From positions 1 through 64,000 of the forward strand of contig JANOJL010000058.1 in NCBI GenBank assembly GCA_031418715.1: a stretch of DNA of 64,000 nucleotides. Direction: 5' to 3'. The position numbers and the translations under genes are program-made. The stretch comes from JANMDU01 sp031418715. Its GTDB lineage: Bacteria; Pseudomonadota; Gammaproteobacteria; Burkholderiales; Burkholderiaceae_C. Under the pieces are notes generated by a model. The model was not told the DNA's origin. It ran no database searches and worked only from the letters and a program-made list of their open reading frames with translations. This document shows positions 42,888-51,945 of the stretch, piece after piece (the first letter of the stretch is position 1; each line of letters opens with the position of its first letter).

Positions 42888-43925
42888 TCAAAACAACGAC
42901 AAACTCACCCAATATGCCACTGCAGCCACAAATGCACTCGCGGGAATCGTGAGCACCCAAGCCCAGACGATGTTGGCCGCCACGCCCCACCGAACGGCGC
43001 TTGCACGCTGGGTTGAGCCCACGCCGACAATCGCACCTGTGATGGTGTGGGTGGTGGAAACAGGAATGCCCATGGCAGTGGCGGTAAAGAGTGTGATCGC
43101 GCCGCCGGTTTCAGCACAGAAGCCACCCACCGGCTTGAGCTTGGTGATACGCTGCCCCATGGTTTTGACGATGCGCCAGCCGCCAAACATGGTGCCCAAG
43201 CTGATCGTGATGTAGCAAGAAATCACCACCCAGCCGGGCAGGTAATTCTTATCCGCCTTCATCCATTCAGGCAGACCGACCACACCCGATGCCGTGGCTG
43301 CCATCAGCAGCAGCCAAATGATGCCAGCGGTCTTTTGCGCATCGTTGCCGCCGTGGCCCAGGCTGTACGCGGCAGCGGAGACGAGCTGAAGGCGGCGAAA
43401 CCAGCGATCCGTTTGGCTCGGTGTACGTTTGCGGCAGACCCAGGCCACGAGCACGAGCATGAGCGAGCCGAGCAAAAAGCCCATGAGCGGGGAGACGAGG
43501 ATGAAGGCGACGATTTTGAGGATGCCGGCCGCAATCAACACGCTTGAGCCTGCCTTGGCAATCGCCGCGCCCACAATGCCACCAATCAGCGCATGCGAGG
43601 AGCTGCTGGGTATGCCATACCACCAGGTGATGATGTTCCAAGTGATCGCGCCGACCAGTGCGCCAAACACGACATGCATATCCACGATGCCGGGCATGAC
43701 CACGCCTTTGCCGATGGTGGCGGCGACGCTCAGGTGAAACACAAAATAGGCAACAAAGTTGAAAAAAGCAGCAAAAACCACCGCTTGGCCCGGCTTCAAA
43801 ACGCCGGTCGACACCACCGTAGCAATCGAGTTAGCGGCATCGTGAAAGCCGTTCATGAAGTCAAACGCCAATGCCAGCAGCAACAGCATAAAGACCACCC
43901 ACAGCGCAGTTGGTGTGATGTCCAT
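42888..43925 (-). CDS. pit: Inorganic phosphate transporter, PiT family
   Basis: 345-residue low-affinity phosphate (metal-phosphate) symporter with about ten hydrophobic segments and two repeats of the PiT signature: GFHDAANSIATVVSTGVL near the N-terminus and GGNDAQKTAGIIW in the second half. The ATG at 43925 has AAAGG 7 bp upstream; a TTG two codons earlier is not needed. 34 bp downstream of its DUF47 partner gene. Confidence 0.95.
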   Translation of the reverse strand: MDITPTALWVVFMLLLLALAFDFMNGFHDAANSIATVVSTGVLKPGQAVVFAAFFNFVAYFVFHLSVAATIGKGVVMPGIVDMHVVFGALVGAITWNIITWWYGIPSSSSHALIGGIVGAAIAKAGSSVLIAAGILKIVAFILVSPLMGFLLGSLMLVLVAWVCRKRTPSQTDRWFRRLQLVSAAAYSLGHGGNDAQKTAGIIWLLLMAATASGVVGLPEWMKADKNYLPGWVVISCYITISLGTMFGGWRIVKTMGQRITKLKPVGGFCAETGGAITLFTATAMGIPVSTTHTITGAIVGVGSTQRASAVRWGVAANIVWAWVLTIPASAFVAAVAYWVSLSLF

Positions 43926-43959
43926 GGTCAAACCTTTCGTTGAACGGGTTTGAAATGGA

Positions 43960-44607
43960 TCAGGAATTTTCGAGGACGATGCCCTCGATCAAATTGGCCA
44001 CATCTTCGCAGCGGTCGGTGATGGTCTCCAGCAACTGATAAATCGCCTTGAGCTTGATCACCTCGCGCACATCCGGTTCTTCGCGGAAAAGCTTGCTCAT
44101 GGCCGAGCGCATCACGCGATCTGCATCGGATTCCAGACGGTCAATTTCCTCGCAGGTCTTGAGTGCCGCCTCCGCGGTATCGTTATCCGAAAGCTTGTTG
44201 AGTAAGCCCACCGCGGTTTTCAGGCGCTCGCAGCATTTCACACTCAGATCCGTTAAGCGCTTGATCTCATCGGTCATCACGCGCACGTCATATAGCGCCA
44301 TCGTCTCAGCAGAATCTTGAATCAGGTCGGCCACATCATCCATCGTGTTAATGAGCTTGTGGATGTGCTCGCGGTCAATCGGAGTGATGAAGGTCTTGTG
44401 CAGCATCCTGTTGACGTCATGCGTGATGCGATCGGCCGCTCGCTCGGCGCTGTCCACATCGGCGTTGTACTTCTGGCGCAGCATCACGTCGTCGTAATTG
44501 GCCACCAATTGCTCAAATGCTTTCGCAGCTTCTACGATGCGATCAGCATGCTGATCAAACATCTCAAAAAAATTGCCTTCGCGTGGAAGCAGTTTGCCGA
44601 AAAACAT
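43960..44607 (-). CDS. DUF47/PhoU-like Pit accessory protein
   Basis: 215-residue all-helical protein of the DUF47 family, related to PhoU, regularly encoded beside Pit transporters and thought to regulate them. The start MFFGKLLPREGNFFEMFDQH is the family N-terminus and has GAGGT 8 bp upstream; an in-frame start 15 codons earlier is rejected. First gene of the DUF47-pit operon. Confidence 0.93.
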   Translation of the reverse strand: MFFGKLLPREGNFFEMFDQHADRIVEAAKAFEQLVANYDDVMLRQKYNADVDSAERAADRITHDVNRMLHKTFITPIDREHIHKLINTMDDVADLIQDSAETMALYDVRVMTDEIKRLTDLSVKCCERLKTAVGLLNKLSDNDTAEAALKTCEEIDRLESDADRVMRSAMSKLFREEPDVREVIKLKAIYQLLETITDRCEDVANLIEGIVLENS

Positions 44608-44786
44608 TGCTGTGACCTCGAAATTGTTATATGACGGTTTTGTGACAGTCATTGTACGAGGTGGGCGGGCTTATTCTGACTTGGCTTACAGCAGCTGACC
44701 GGGAAGAAATTCGCGCGCGTTATTCCAGCCTAGCGCTCATAGGAAGACAGGAGCGGTATCCGAATTTACGAGCGCTTTACGCTGAT

Positions 44787-44835
44787 AGCCGTTATAGAGC
44801 AAGGGTAGAGTGCTATAAAAAACATAATAAATAGC
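44787..44835 (+). repeat. Dispersed repeat, copy 5
   Basis: AGCCGTTATAGAGCAAGG, then TAGAGTGCTATAAA and an extended AT-rich arm ending AATAGC. On the minus strand TTTATA and TATAAC are 17 bp apart and face the DUF47-pit operon about 180 bp away. It lies 33 bp beyond the 3' end of hisD. Confidence 0.85.
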
Positions 44836-44867
44836 GAGCAAATCGTATCAAGTAGACCAAACGTTCG

Positions 44868-46184
44868 TTACTTCAGCCGCATCTCAGCTGCCCGAGCATG
44901 TGCTTGCAAGCCCTCGCCATGCGCAAGTACGCTGGCTATTTTCCCGAGTGTCTGTGCGCCTATTTCGCTGACTTCAATCAAGCTGCTGCGCTTTTGGAAG
45001 TCGTAAACGCCCAGCGGTGAGGAAAACCGCGCTGTGCCGCTGGTGGGCAAGACATGATTGGGGCCAGCGCAGTAGTCGCCCAAGCTCTCGCTCGTGTACG
45101 CGCCCAGAAAAATAGCACCTCCATGCTTGAGCAACGGCTCCCAGCGGTGTGGGTCGTCGCTAGAAATTTCTAAATGCTCAGGCGCAATACGGTTCGATAG
45201 CTCGCAAGCTTCCTCCATGCTGCGCGTGAGAATAAACATGCCGCGATCTGCGAGGCTTTTTTTGATGATGGCGCGGCGCGGCATCTCGGGCAGCAGCTGG
45301 GTGATACTGGCGAGCACTTGATCGATGTATGCTTGATCTGGGCAGAGCAAGATGCTTTGCGCCAGCTCGTCGTGCTCAGCTTGGCTGAACAAATCCATTG
45401 CCACCCAATCGGGCGGCGTCGAGCCATCTGCGATCACGAGAATTTCACTCGGGCCTGCAATCATGTCAATGCCCACTTGGCCAAACACGCTGCGTTTGGC
45501 AGCGGCTACGTAGGCGTTGCCGGGGCCGGTGATTTTGTCTACTTTGGGGATCGTGGTCGTACCGTAAGCCAATGCAGCCACAGCTTGCGCGCCGCCAATC
45601 GTGAAAGCGCGGCTCACGCCCGCCACATAAGCGGCGGCGAGCACGAGATTGTTTTTCACGCCATCGGGCGTCGGCACCACCATGATGATCTCGCACACGC
45701 CCGCCACATGGGCGGGAATCGCGTTCATCAACACGCTGGATGGGTAGCTCGCTTTGCCGCCCGGCACATAAATTCCTGCGCGGTCGATCGGCGTGACTTT
45801 TTGGCCGAGCAACGAACCATCAGCATCGCGATAGCTCCAGCTCTGGCCGCAGGCTTTTTTCTGTGCTTCGTGGTAAGTGCGTACGCGGGTAGCCGCTTGA
45901 GAGAGCGCATCGCGTTGATCAGAGGGAAGGCCATCGAAAGCTTTTCTCAACTCAGCTTGCGTGAGCTCTAACTCTTTCATGCTCGCAGCTTGCAAGCGGT
46001 CAAAGCGCGTGGTGTATTCCAACACGGCATCATCGCCGCGCTCCTTCACATCTGCAAGAATCTCAGCGACACGCGCTTCGATCGCTCCGTCTTGCTCACT
46101 CGACCAATGCAGTCGAGTCTTAAACTTTTGCTCAAAATCGGAATCAACCGTTGTAAATACTGCGCCACTAGCTATTAAATTCAT
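44868..46184 (-). CDS. hisD: Histidinol dehydrogenase
   Basis: NAD-dependent four-electron oxidation of L-histidinol to histidine; 438 residues. Conserved segments: GPGNAYVAAAKR, MIAGPSEILVIAD, the zinc-site region LFSQAEHDELAQ, RIAPEHLEI and GPNHVLPTSGTARFSSPLGV. The start codon and the first 13 residues (MNLIASGAVFTTV) are encoded by a copy of the dispersed repeat. It lies 15 bp after hisG. No hisC or hisB follows, unlike the usual operon. Confidence 0.96.
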   Translation of the reverse strand: MNLIASGAVFTTVDSDFEQKFKTRLHWSSEQDGAIEARVAEILADVKERGDDAVLEYTTRFDRLQAASMKELELTQAELRKAFDGLPSDQRDALSQAATRVRTYHEAQKKACGQSWSYRDADGSLLGQKVTPIDRAGIYVPGGKASYPSSVLMNAIPAHVAGVCEIIMVVPTPDGVKNNLVLAAAYVAGVSRAFTIGGAQAVAALAYGTTTIPKVDKITGPGNAYVAAAKRSVFGQVGIDMIAGPSEILVIADGSTPPDWVAMDLFSQAEHDELAQSILLCPDQAYIDQVLASITQLLPEMPRRAIIKKSLADRGMFILTRSMEEACELSNRIAPEHLEISSDDPHRWEPLLKHGGAIFLGAYTSESLGDYCAGPNHVLPTSGTARFSSPLGVYDFQKRSSLIEVSEIGAQTLGKIASVLAHGEGLQAHARAAEMRLK

Positions 46185-46187
46185 AGC
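46146..46187 (+). repeat. Dispersed repeat, copy 6, over the hisD start
   Basis: AACCGTTGTAAATACTGCGC then the palindrome GCTATTAAATTCATAGC, whose CAT is the hisD start codon on the other strand. -35-like TTAATA and -10-like TACAAC keep the 17-bp spacing but lie inside hisD, so a transcript would start downstream of the hisD start codon. Confidence 0.8.
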
Positions 46188-46199
46188 GTTTTCGTCCAG

Positions 46200-46841
46200 T
46201 TACTTTGAATTCACAGCCGCTGTAAAAGCATCAATCAAAGGCTTGATAGCTGCCTGTTTGAGCTTGAGCGAGGTTTGGTTCACCACCAAACGCGAGCTGA
46301 TTTCCATGATCCGCTCAACTTCAATCAACTTGTTGGCCTTCAAGGTGTTGCCAGTGGACACTAAATCCACAATCGCATCGGCCAAACCCGTGAGCGGTGC
46401 GAGTTCCATCGAACCATATAGCTTGATTAAATCAACGTGAACACCTTTGCCGGCAAAAAAATCGCGGGCAATGTTCACATACTTGGTGGCCACTTTCAAT
46501 CGCGCACCTTGCTTCACTGCCGCTGCGTAATCAAAACCTTCGCGCACCGCCACGCTCACGCGGCATTTGGCAATTTGTAAATCCAGCGGTACATATAAGC
46601 CTTGCACGCCTGTCTCTAGCAGCGTGTCTTGACCCACCACACCCAGATCCGCGCCACCGTATTGCACATAAGTCGGCACATCGCTGGCTCGCACCATAAC
46701 GATACGTACATCTTCGCGAGAAGTCGGCAAGATCAGCTTGCGAGATTTTTCTGGATCTTCCAGCACTTCAATACCGGCGGCTTTGAGCAGCGGCAAGGTG
46801 TCATCGAAGATACGACCCTTTGATAAGGCAAGAGTGATCAT
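46200..46841 (-). CDS. hisG: ATP phosphoribosyltransferase, short form
   Basis: First enzyme of histidine synthesis, 213 residues, the short HisG that lacks the regulatory domain and needs HisZ; no hisZ is in the window. PRPP loop region DLVSTGNTLKANKL and the start ITLALSKGRIFDDTLPLL are typical. ATG at 46841 overlaps the murA stop by one base; a GTG one codon earlier is the alternative. Confidence 0.95.
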   Translation of the reverse strand: MITLALSKGRIFDDTLPLLKAAGIEVLEDPEKSRKLILPTSREDVRIVMVRASDVPTYVQYGGADLGVVGQDTLLETGVQGLYVPLDLQIAKCRVSVAVREGFDYAAAVKQGARLKVATKYVNIARDFFAGKGVHVDLIKLYGSMELAPLTGLADAIVDLVSTGNTLKANKLIEVERIMEISSRLVVNQTSLKLKQAAIKPLIDAFTAAVNSK

Positions 46842-48109
46842 CACTTCACCCTCTCAATATCCGCACCAATACCGCGCAGCTTTTCTTCCATACGGTCGTA
46901 ACCGCGATCCAAGTGGTAAATACGATCCACGATCGTCTCGCCATCTGCCACCAAACCAGCAATCACGAGGGATGCAGAGGCGCGCAGATCAGTGGCCATG
47001 ACGGTTGCGCCAGAGAGCTTCAAAATACCTTCTATCACAGCGATTTTTCCATCAATCTGAATCTTCGCACCCATGCGCTGCAACTCAGGCACATGCATAA
47101 AGCGGTTTTCAAAAATCGTCTCGGTGGCCTTCGCTGTACCTTCGGCCACGCAATTGAGCGCCATGAACTGCGCCTGCATGTCTGTGGGAAAACCTGGGTA
47201 TTCGGTGGTGCGGAAAGCTTGTGCCTTCATGCGGCCTGTTGCGCGGACTTTGATGCCACCTGGCACAGCTTCAATCACCGCGCCTGCATCGCGCAATTTG
47301 TCAATCACCACATCAAGGTGATCTGCACGGCCATGCTCTAAAAATACGTCGCCACCTGCCGCCGCTACAGCGCAGAGAAATGTACCCGTTTCAATCCGAT
47401 CTGCCACGACCGCATGCTCGCAGCCATGTAATTTCTCCACGCCGTGGATGCGAATCTTGCTCGTGCCGTGGCCTTCAATCTTAGCGCCCATCTTGATCAG
47501 CATTTCTGCCAAATCAGGAATCTCAGGCTCTTGTGCAGCGTTTTCCAAAATGGTCTCACCATCAGCCAGTGCCGCAGCCATCATGAAATTTTCGGTGCCC
47601 GTTACCGTGACCATATCGGTGGTGATGCGCGCGCCTTTCAAGCGTTTCATGCCTTGCGGCAAGGTGGCAATCATGTAGCCATGCTCCACCACAATTTCCG
47701 CGCCCATGGCCTGCAAACCCTTGATGTGTTGATCCACAGGCCGAGCGCCAATCGCGCAACCGCCAGGCAGCGAGACCTTGGCGTGGCCGAATCGTGCCAG
47801 TAATGGCCCAAGCGTCATCACTGAAGCACGCATGGTTTTCACCAAATCATAGGGCGCAAATGGTGTGATGCTGTCAGGCGCAGTGAAGCTCATCCCGCCG
47901 CGCTCGCCATGCGTTTCTGCCTGAACACCCATGCTCTCCAAAATGCGGCGAATCGTGGCCACATCTTGCAAGCGCGGCACGTTTTTCAAATGCACGGGTT
48001 CGTTGGTGAGCAATGTGGCGCAGATTTCAGGCAGGGCGGCGTTTTTCGCGCCTGAAATATGTACGGTGCCATTCAAACGTTGACCGCCACGGATGAGGAG
48101 TTTGTCCAT
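46841..48109 (-). CDS. murA: UDP-N-acetylglucosamine 1-carboxyvinyltransferase
   Basis: First committed step of peptidoglycan synthesis, 422 residues. Lys22 in SGAKNAALPE and Cys118 in LPGGCAIGARPVDQH are the catalytic residues; the Cys form is the fosfomycin-sensitive type. It sits between bolA and hisG, a conserved betaproteobacterial order. Confidence 0.97.
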   Translation of the reverse strand: MDKLLIRGGQRLNGTVHISGAKNAALPEICATLLTNEPVHLKNVPRLQDVATIRRILESMGVQAETHGERGGMSFTAPDSITPFAPYDLVKTMRASVMTLGPLLARFGHAKVSLPGGCAIGARPVDQHIKGLQAMGAEIVVEHGYMIATLPQGMKRLKGARITTDMVTVTGTENFMMAAALADGETILENAAQEPEIPDLAEMLIKMGAKIEGHGTSKIRIHGVEKLHGCEHAVVADRIETGTFLCAVAAAGGDVFLEHGRADHLDVVIDKLRDAGAVIEAVPGGIKVRATGRMKAQAFRTTEYPGFPTDMQAQFMALNCVAEGTAKATETIFENRFMHVPELQRMGAKIQIDGKIAVIEGILKLSGATVMATDLRASASLVIAGLVADGETIVDRIYHLDRGYDRMEEKLRGIGADIERVK

Positions 48110-48113
48110 TTTT

Positions 48114-48368
48114 TTATTGCCTCGGAGTTGATTCTTGCGCTGCCCATTCGGCAGGCGTGAGCGTTTTCATGGCGAGTGCGTGAATTTCATCGGTATGCAT
48201 GCGCTGGCCGAGTGTGGCATAGACCATTTGGTGGCGCTGGATCAAGCGTTTGCCGTCAAATTCAGGCGAGACGATCACCGCATTCCAGTGGCGACCATCG
48301 CCATCCGTCTCAATGTGTTGGCATGAGAGTCCGGCAGTGATAATATTTTTGAGTTGTTCAGCGTTCAT
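48114..48368 (-). CDS. BolA/IbaG family protein
   Basis: 84-residue BolA-fold protein with the conserved HIETDGDGRHWNAVIVSPEFDG strand-helix and LIQRHQMVYATLG. Location directly upstream of murA and near the mla genes matches IbaG (YrbA). Family members act with monothiol glutaredoxins in Fe-S handling or acid stress. Confidence 0.9.
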   Translation of the reverse strand: MNAEQLKNIITAGLSCQHIETDGDGRHWNAVIVSPEFDGKRLIQRHQMVYATLGQRMHTDEIHALAMKTLTPAEWAAQESTPRQ

Positions 48369-48371
48369 GAG

Positions 48372-49145
48372 TTATCCGCGAATTTTGTAGCCAATTTTGA
48401 GCAGGTGCAACGCAATCAAGCTCACGATGCCTGCAGCTGTGCCTACCACTGCCAAGCTGATCCATGGCGAGACATCGCTCACACCAAAGAAGCCATAACG
48501 AAAGCCATCAATCATGTAGAAAAACGGATTCAAATGGCTCACGGTTTGCCAAAACGCTGGTAGCGAATGGATGGAGTAAAACACGCCGGATAAAAAAGTC
48601 ATCGGCATAATGATGAAGTTTTGAAAGACGGCCATTTGATCAAACTTCTCAGCCCAGAGCCCCGCGACCAAGCCGAGCACACCCAGCATGCCCGCACCAA
48701 GAATCGCAAACACCAAAGCCCACAGCGGCGCAACCATCCCCGGCTTGCCAAACCACCAAGTTACAGCCAACACGCCCGCGCCGACTGCCAAGCCCCGCAC
48801 CACCGATGAACCCACATAGGCGGCAAACCAAGCCCGATGCGACAGTGGTGTGAGCAGCAAAAAAACCAGATTGCCCATGATCTTGCTTTGAATCAAGCTC
48901 GAAGAGCTGTTGGCAAACGCGTTTTGCAGCACGCTCATCATCACCAAACCCGGCACGAGAAAAGCGGTGTAGTTGATCGTGCCATAGACCTTGACATGGT
49001 CTTCTAGGACGTGGCCGAAGATCAGCATGTAGAGCACGGCGGTGAGAATCGGCGCGCCCACGGTTTGGAAACCCACTTTCCAAAAACGCAATACTTCTTT
49101 GTAGAAAAGCGTTTGCCAACCTGTCAATTGATTGCTGATACTCAT
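48372..49145 (-). CDS. ABC-2 type exporter permease (YadH-like)
   Basis: 257-residue inner-membrane permease with six hydrophobic segments. The start overlaps the ATP-binding protein stop by 4 bp, so both subunits are co-translated. The C-terminal motif HLNPFFYMIDGFRYGFFG is typical of ABC-2 permeases such as YadH/NodJ. Substrate unknown; conserved linkage to mla and murA suggests an envelope role. Confidence 0.9.
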   Translation of the reverse strand: MSISNQLTGWQTLFYKEVLRFWKVGFQTVGAPILTAVLYMLIFGHVLEDHVKVYGTINYTAFLVPGLVMMSVLQNAFANSSSSLIQSKIMGNLVFLLLTPLSHRAWFAAYVGSSVVRGLAVGAGVLAVTWWFGKPGMVAPLWALVFAILGAGMLGVLGLVAGLWAEKFDQMAVFQNFIIMPMTFLSGVFYSIHSLPAFWQTVSHLNPFFYMIDGFRYGFFGVSDVSPWISLAVVGTAAGIVSLIALHLLKIGYKIRG

Positions 49146-50050
49146 GCGGCTGCTCCCATCACATCCAGGAACACATCTTCCAAGTCTGCCTTGCGAATTT
49201 CCACGTCTTGCGCCTCAATCCCCGCGCTGCGCACAGCGGCGAGGTATTGCTCAATTTCCAGTGCGTTGTGCGCGGGGAACTGCACAATGCGGCCCGTAAT
49301 CCTTGCCTTTGCGGCAAGATCGCTAGGGAGTTCGCTATCAATTTTGAAGCGAAGTACATTCGATGAAGCGGCTTTCAAAAGCGTCGATGTTTTTTCTAGC
49401 GCCACTACTTTGCCATTTTTGAGCATCGCCAAGCGGCCACACAGCGCCTCGGCTTCTTCCAAATAATGCGTGGTGAGCAACACGGTTGAGCCCAACTTAT
49501 TGAGCTTGGCGATGAATTGCCAAAGCGTTTGCCGCAGCTCTACATCCACGCCTGCCGTAGGCTCGTCGAGCACGATCACGGGTGGCTTGTGTACCAAAGC
49601 CTGTGCCACCAACACGCGCCGTTTCATGCCGCCCGAGAGCTGGCGCATATTGGCATCTTGCTTGTCGGTGAGCCCCAAGCTGTGCAGCAATTCGTCAATC
49701 CAATCGTCGTTGTTTTTCACACCGAAGTAGCCCGACTGAATACGCAGCGATTCGCGCACACTGAAAAATGGATCAAACACCAATTCTTGCGGCACGACGC
49801 CCAGCGCTTTGCGGGCGGCGGCGAAATCTTTTTGCACATCGTGGCCATGCACGGTGATCGTGCCTTCTGTGGCGCGCGTGAGACCAGCCAAAATACTGAT
49901 GAGTGTGGTTTTGCCTGCGCCATTGGGCCCGAGTAAGCCAAAGAATTCACCCTCCTCAATCTGGAGGCTGACGCTTTGCAGGGCGCTGATGCTGCCACGT
50001 GTTCCTTCGTAGCGCTTAGTGACGGAATTAACTGAAATAGCTGTTGTCAT
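49142..50050 (-). CDS. ABC exporter ATP-binding protein (YadG-like)
   Basis: 302-residue ATPase with Walker A GPNGAGKTTLISILAG, signature LSGGMKRRVLVAQALVHKP and Walker B VIVLDEPTAGVD. Pairs with the permease gene that overlaps its end. It lies 66 bp downstream of mlaB in the same direction, so it may be transcribed with the mla operon. Confidence 0.92.
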   Translation of the reverse strand: MTTAISVNSVTKRYEGTRGSISALQSVSLQIEEGEFFGLLGPNGAGKTTLISILAGLTRATEGTITVHGHDVQKDFAAARKALGVVPQELVFDPFFSVRESLRIQSGYFGVKNNDDWIDELLHSLGLTDKQDANMRQLSGGMKRRVLVAQALVHKPPVIVLDEPTAGVDVELRQTLWQFIAKLNKLGSTVLLTTHYLEEAEALCGRLAMLKNGKVVALEKTSTLLKAASSNVLRFKIDSELPSDLAAKARITGRIVQFPAHNALEIEQYLAAVRSAGIEAQDVEIRKADLEDVFLDVMGAAA

Positions 50051-50116
50051 GAACCCTCTATTGTAGGGCTCAGGGCGCTTTTTCTATTTTGAGCGCTAGA
50101 GGTGATGTCCTCAATC

Positions 50117-50386
50117 TCAAGGCGCGGCGGGCAGCAGTTGCGCCACGCCATAAAGCGCCGCAAGCGAGCGCAGCCGGTCCGGCAGGCCGCGCACAGAAAA
50201 GCTCTTGCCCTGCAACTGCGCCTCGCGCCGGCATTCGAGCAACACGGCCAGTGCTGAAGAATCAAATTTCTGCAAGCTCGATGCATCCGCTACCACGGCC
50301 TCGGTTTGACTGCGCAACGCCTGCGCCAGCATATGGGCGCAAGCGCGGGCGTTCGCGTGGGTCACCTCAAAGGGCAAGACGAGCAT
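50117..50386 (-). CDS. mlaB: STAS-domain protein MlaB
   Basis: 89-residue STAS-domain subunit that binds and activates the MlaF ATPase. The segment DASSLQKFDSSALAVLLECR matches the STAS central loop with the conserved Asp-Ser-Ser. It follows mlaC after 2 bp, which supports the assignment for this short, divergent protein. Confidence 0.85.
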   Translation of the reverse strand: MLVLPFEVTHANARACAHMLAQALRSQTEAVVADASSLQKFDSSALAVLLECRREAQLQGKSFSVRGLPDRLRSLAALYGVAQLLPAAP

Positions 50387-50388
50387 GA

Positions 50389-51000
50389 TTACTTGCGACC
50401 TTTGTTGCGCTCGGTCAGCTTGGTGATCAGTCCGTCAATGCCATTGGCGTTGATTTCTTGGGCAAATTGAGTGCGATAGGTTTCGACCAACCAAATGCTA
50501 GCAACATTCATGTCATAAATCTTCCAGCTGCTGCCCGCTTTTTCGATCCGATAATCGAGCGCGATTGGATCTCCACGTCCCCGAATTTCGGTGCGAACCA
50601 CGCCTTCGGTATCTTCTGCCGCAATGCGCACAGGCTTGATCACAATCGTCTGATCTTTCACCTCTGAAAGCGCGCCAGAATAGCTGCGCGTGAGCAACGC
50701 TTTGAATTCGTCTTGCAGGCGTTTTTGCTGCTCTGGCGTGGCCGATCGCCAAGTGCGACCCACGGCAGAAGCCGTCATACGCTGAAAATTCACGTTGGGC
50801 ATGATTTTGCTGTCGACCAAAGCGCCGATTTTGCTCACATCGCCTGCTTGAATGGCTTTGTCTGCCTTGATGGTGTCGAGTACGTCAACTGACAAGCGCT
50901 TGATGAAGGCATCAGGCGCTTCATTGGCTTGCGCAATACTCAAGGTGCTGGCCAGCAAGCCAGCTGCGGTAGCAACAGTCAACAACCAACGGCGGTTCAT
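50389..51000 (-). CDS. mlaC: Periplasmic phospholipid-binding protein MlaC
   Basis: 203-residue shuttle carrying phospholipid between MlaA and MlaFEDB. Signal peptide of about 25 residues (ending SIAQA), then the MlaC/Ttg2D fold with TWRSATPEQQKRLQDEFKAL and WKIYDMNVASIWLVETYR. A 176-bp spacer separates it from mlaA and may hold an extra promoter. Confidence 0.94.
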   Translation of the reverse strand: MNRRWLLTVATAAGLLASTLSIAQANEAPDAFIKRLSVDVLDTIKADKAIQAGDVSKIGALVDSKIMPNVNFQRMTASAVGRTWRSATPEQQKRLQDEFKALLTRSYSGALSEVKDQTIVIKPVRIAAEDTEGVVRTEIRGRGDPIALDYRIEKAGSSWKIYDMNVASIWLVETYRTQFAQEINANGIDGLITKLTERNKGRK

Positions 51001-51176
51001 AGAATTCCTTTTAAAGCCCAGCCAACTGGCAAGGCATACAGTGACAACGTTTGGAGTGCCATTTGGGGGGACAAAGTTGCAGACATGTGCATTTGGCGGG
51101 GATTTTTACAAATGGTTGACATCACAAGCGTATTGAAAAAAACAGATTGAATCATGTTTAATACAAGAGCGCTTAC

Positions 51177-51935
51177 TCACTTCTTGATCTCGTCTGTCTG
51201 TTTGGATGGCGGTTCGTCATTTTCTGATTGACCTGGACGAAAGATTTCAGCGCGGCGTTTTTGCAGGAAAGCGTCGCGTGAGAAGCTGTATTTATCGAGC
51301 GCCATATCGTCAAGCATGTCGGTCAGACGCAGCAGGCCGGTGCGGGTATCGACAATGCGCAAGACGGTAGCTGCATTGCGTGTTCGCGCGTGGTCAATGT
51401 TTGAGACAGGATTGATGCGATTTTCAAACGTGATCGTGGTGGCATCGCGCACCGTGCTCGGGCCTAGCAGGGGCATCACCAAATAAGGCCCAGCAGGCAC
51501 GCCCCAGCGTCCCATGGTTTTGCCTAAATCCTCGCTATGACGCTCAATGCCCATTTCACTTGCAACATCCAGTACACCGCCGAAACCGAACACGGTGTTG
51601 ACGCCAAAACGCATGAAATTATCAGTCGCGTTTTGCGCACGCAGCTGCAGCACACTGTTTACACCCGACCACAAATCTTCAAAGTTATCAAAGAAATTCG
51701 CCACCCCCGCTCTGATCGGCTGCGGCGTGACGGCACGGTAGCCTTGCGCAACAGGCTTGAGTACAGCCTTGTCCACCCCTTCGTTCACCGCAAACATCTT
51801 GCGGTTGAATAGCTCCAAAGGATCTGTCGGATTGGCTGCAGGGCCGCTTGCACATCCAGAAATCATACAAAAACCTATACTAGCCGTTATAAAACGTGCG
51901 CGGAGTGCTATGAATTTAATAGTATTCTGAACCAT
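51177..51935 (-). CDS. mlaA: Outer-membrane lipoprotein MlaA (VacJ)
   Basis: 252-residue lipoprotein that extracts phospholipid from the outer leaflet. Lipobox MISGC with lipidated Cys28, then DPLELFNRKMFAVNE, and WGVPAGPYLVMPLLGPSTVRD, all typical. Residues 4-18 of the signal peptide are encoded by a copy of the dispersed repeat. The ATG at 51935 gives a normal signal peptide; in-frame starts at 51962 or 51992 would overlap mlaD and lengthen the charged region. No clear ribosome-binding site precedes it, so coupling to mlaD, 10 bp upstream, is likely. Confidence 0.92.
   Translation of the reverse strand: MVQNTIKFIALRARFITASIGFCMISGCASGPAANPTDPLELFNRKMFAVNEGVDKAVLKPVAQGYRAVTPQPIRAGVANFFDNFEDLWSGVNSVLQLRAQNATDNFMRFGVNTVFGFGGVLDVASEMGIERHSEDLGKTMGRWGVPAGPYLVMPLLGPSTVRDATTITFENRINPVSNIDHARTRNAATVLRIVDTRTGLLRLTDMLDDMALDKYSFSRDAFLQKRRAEIFRPGQSENDEPPSKQTDEIKK
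51882..51924 (+). repeat. Dispersed repeat, copy 7, encoding part of the MlaA signal peptide
   Basis: AGCCGTTATAAAACGTGC, then GCGGAGTGCTATGAA and TTTAATAGTA. In the mlaA direction TTCATA and TATAAC are 17 bp apart; a transcript would begin after the mlaA start codon and could serve only mlaC and mlaB. Confidence 0.88.
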
Positions 51936-51945
51936 GAGGTGATGC

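Noticed and set aside
44652..44834. A 60-codon open frame containing repeat copy 5
   Set aside because: No ribosome-binding site, no similarity to known proteins, and its end consists of repeat sequence.
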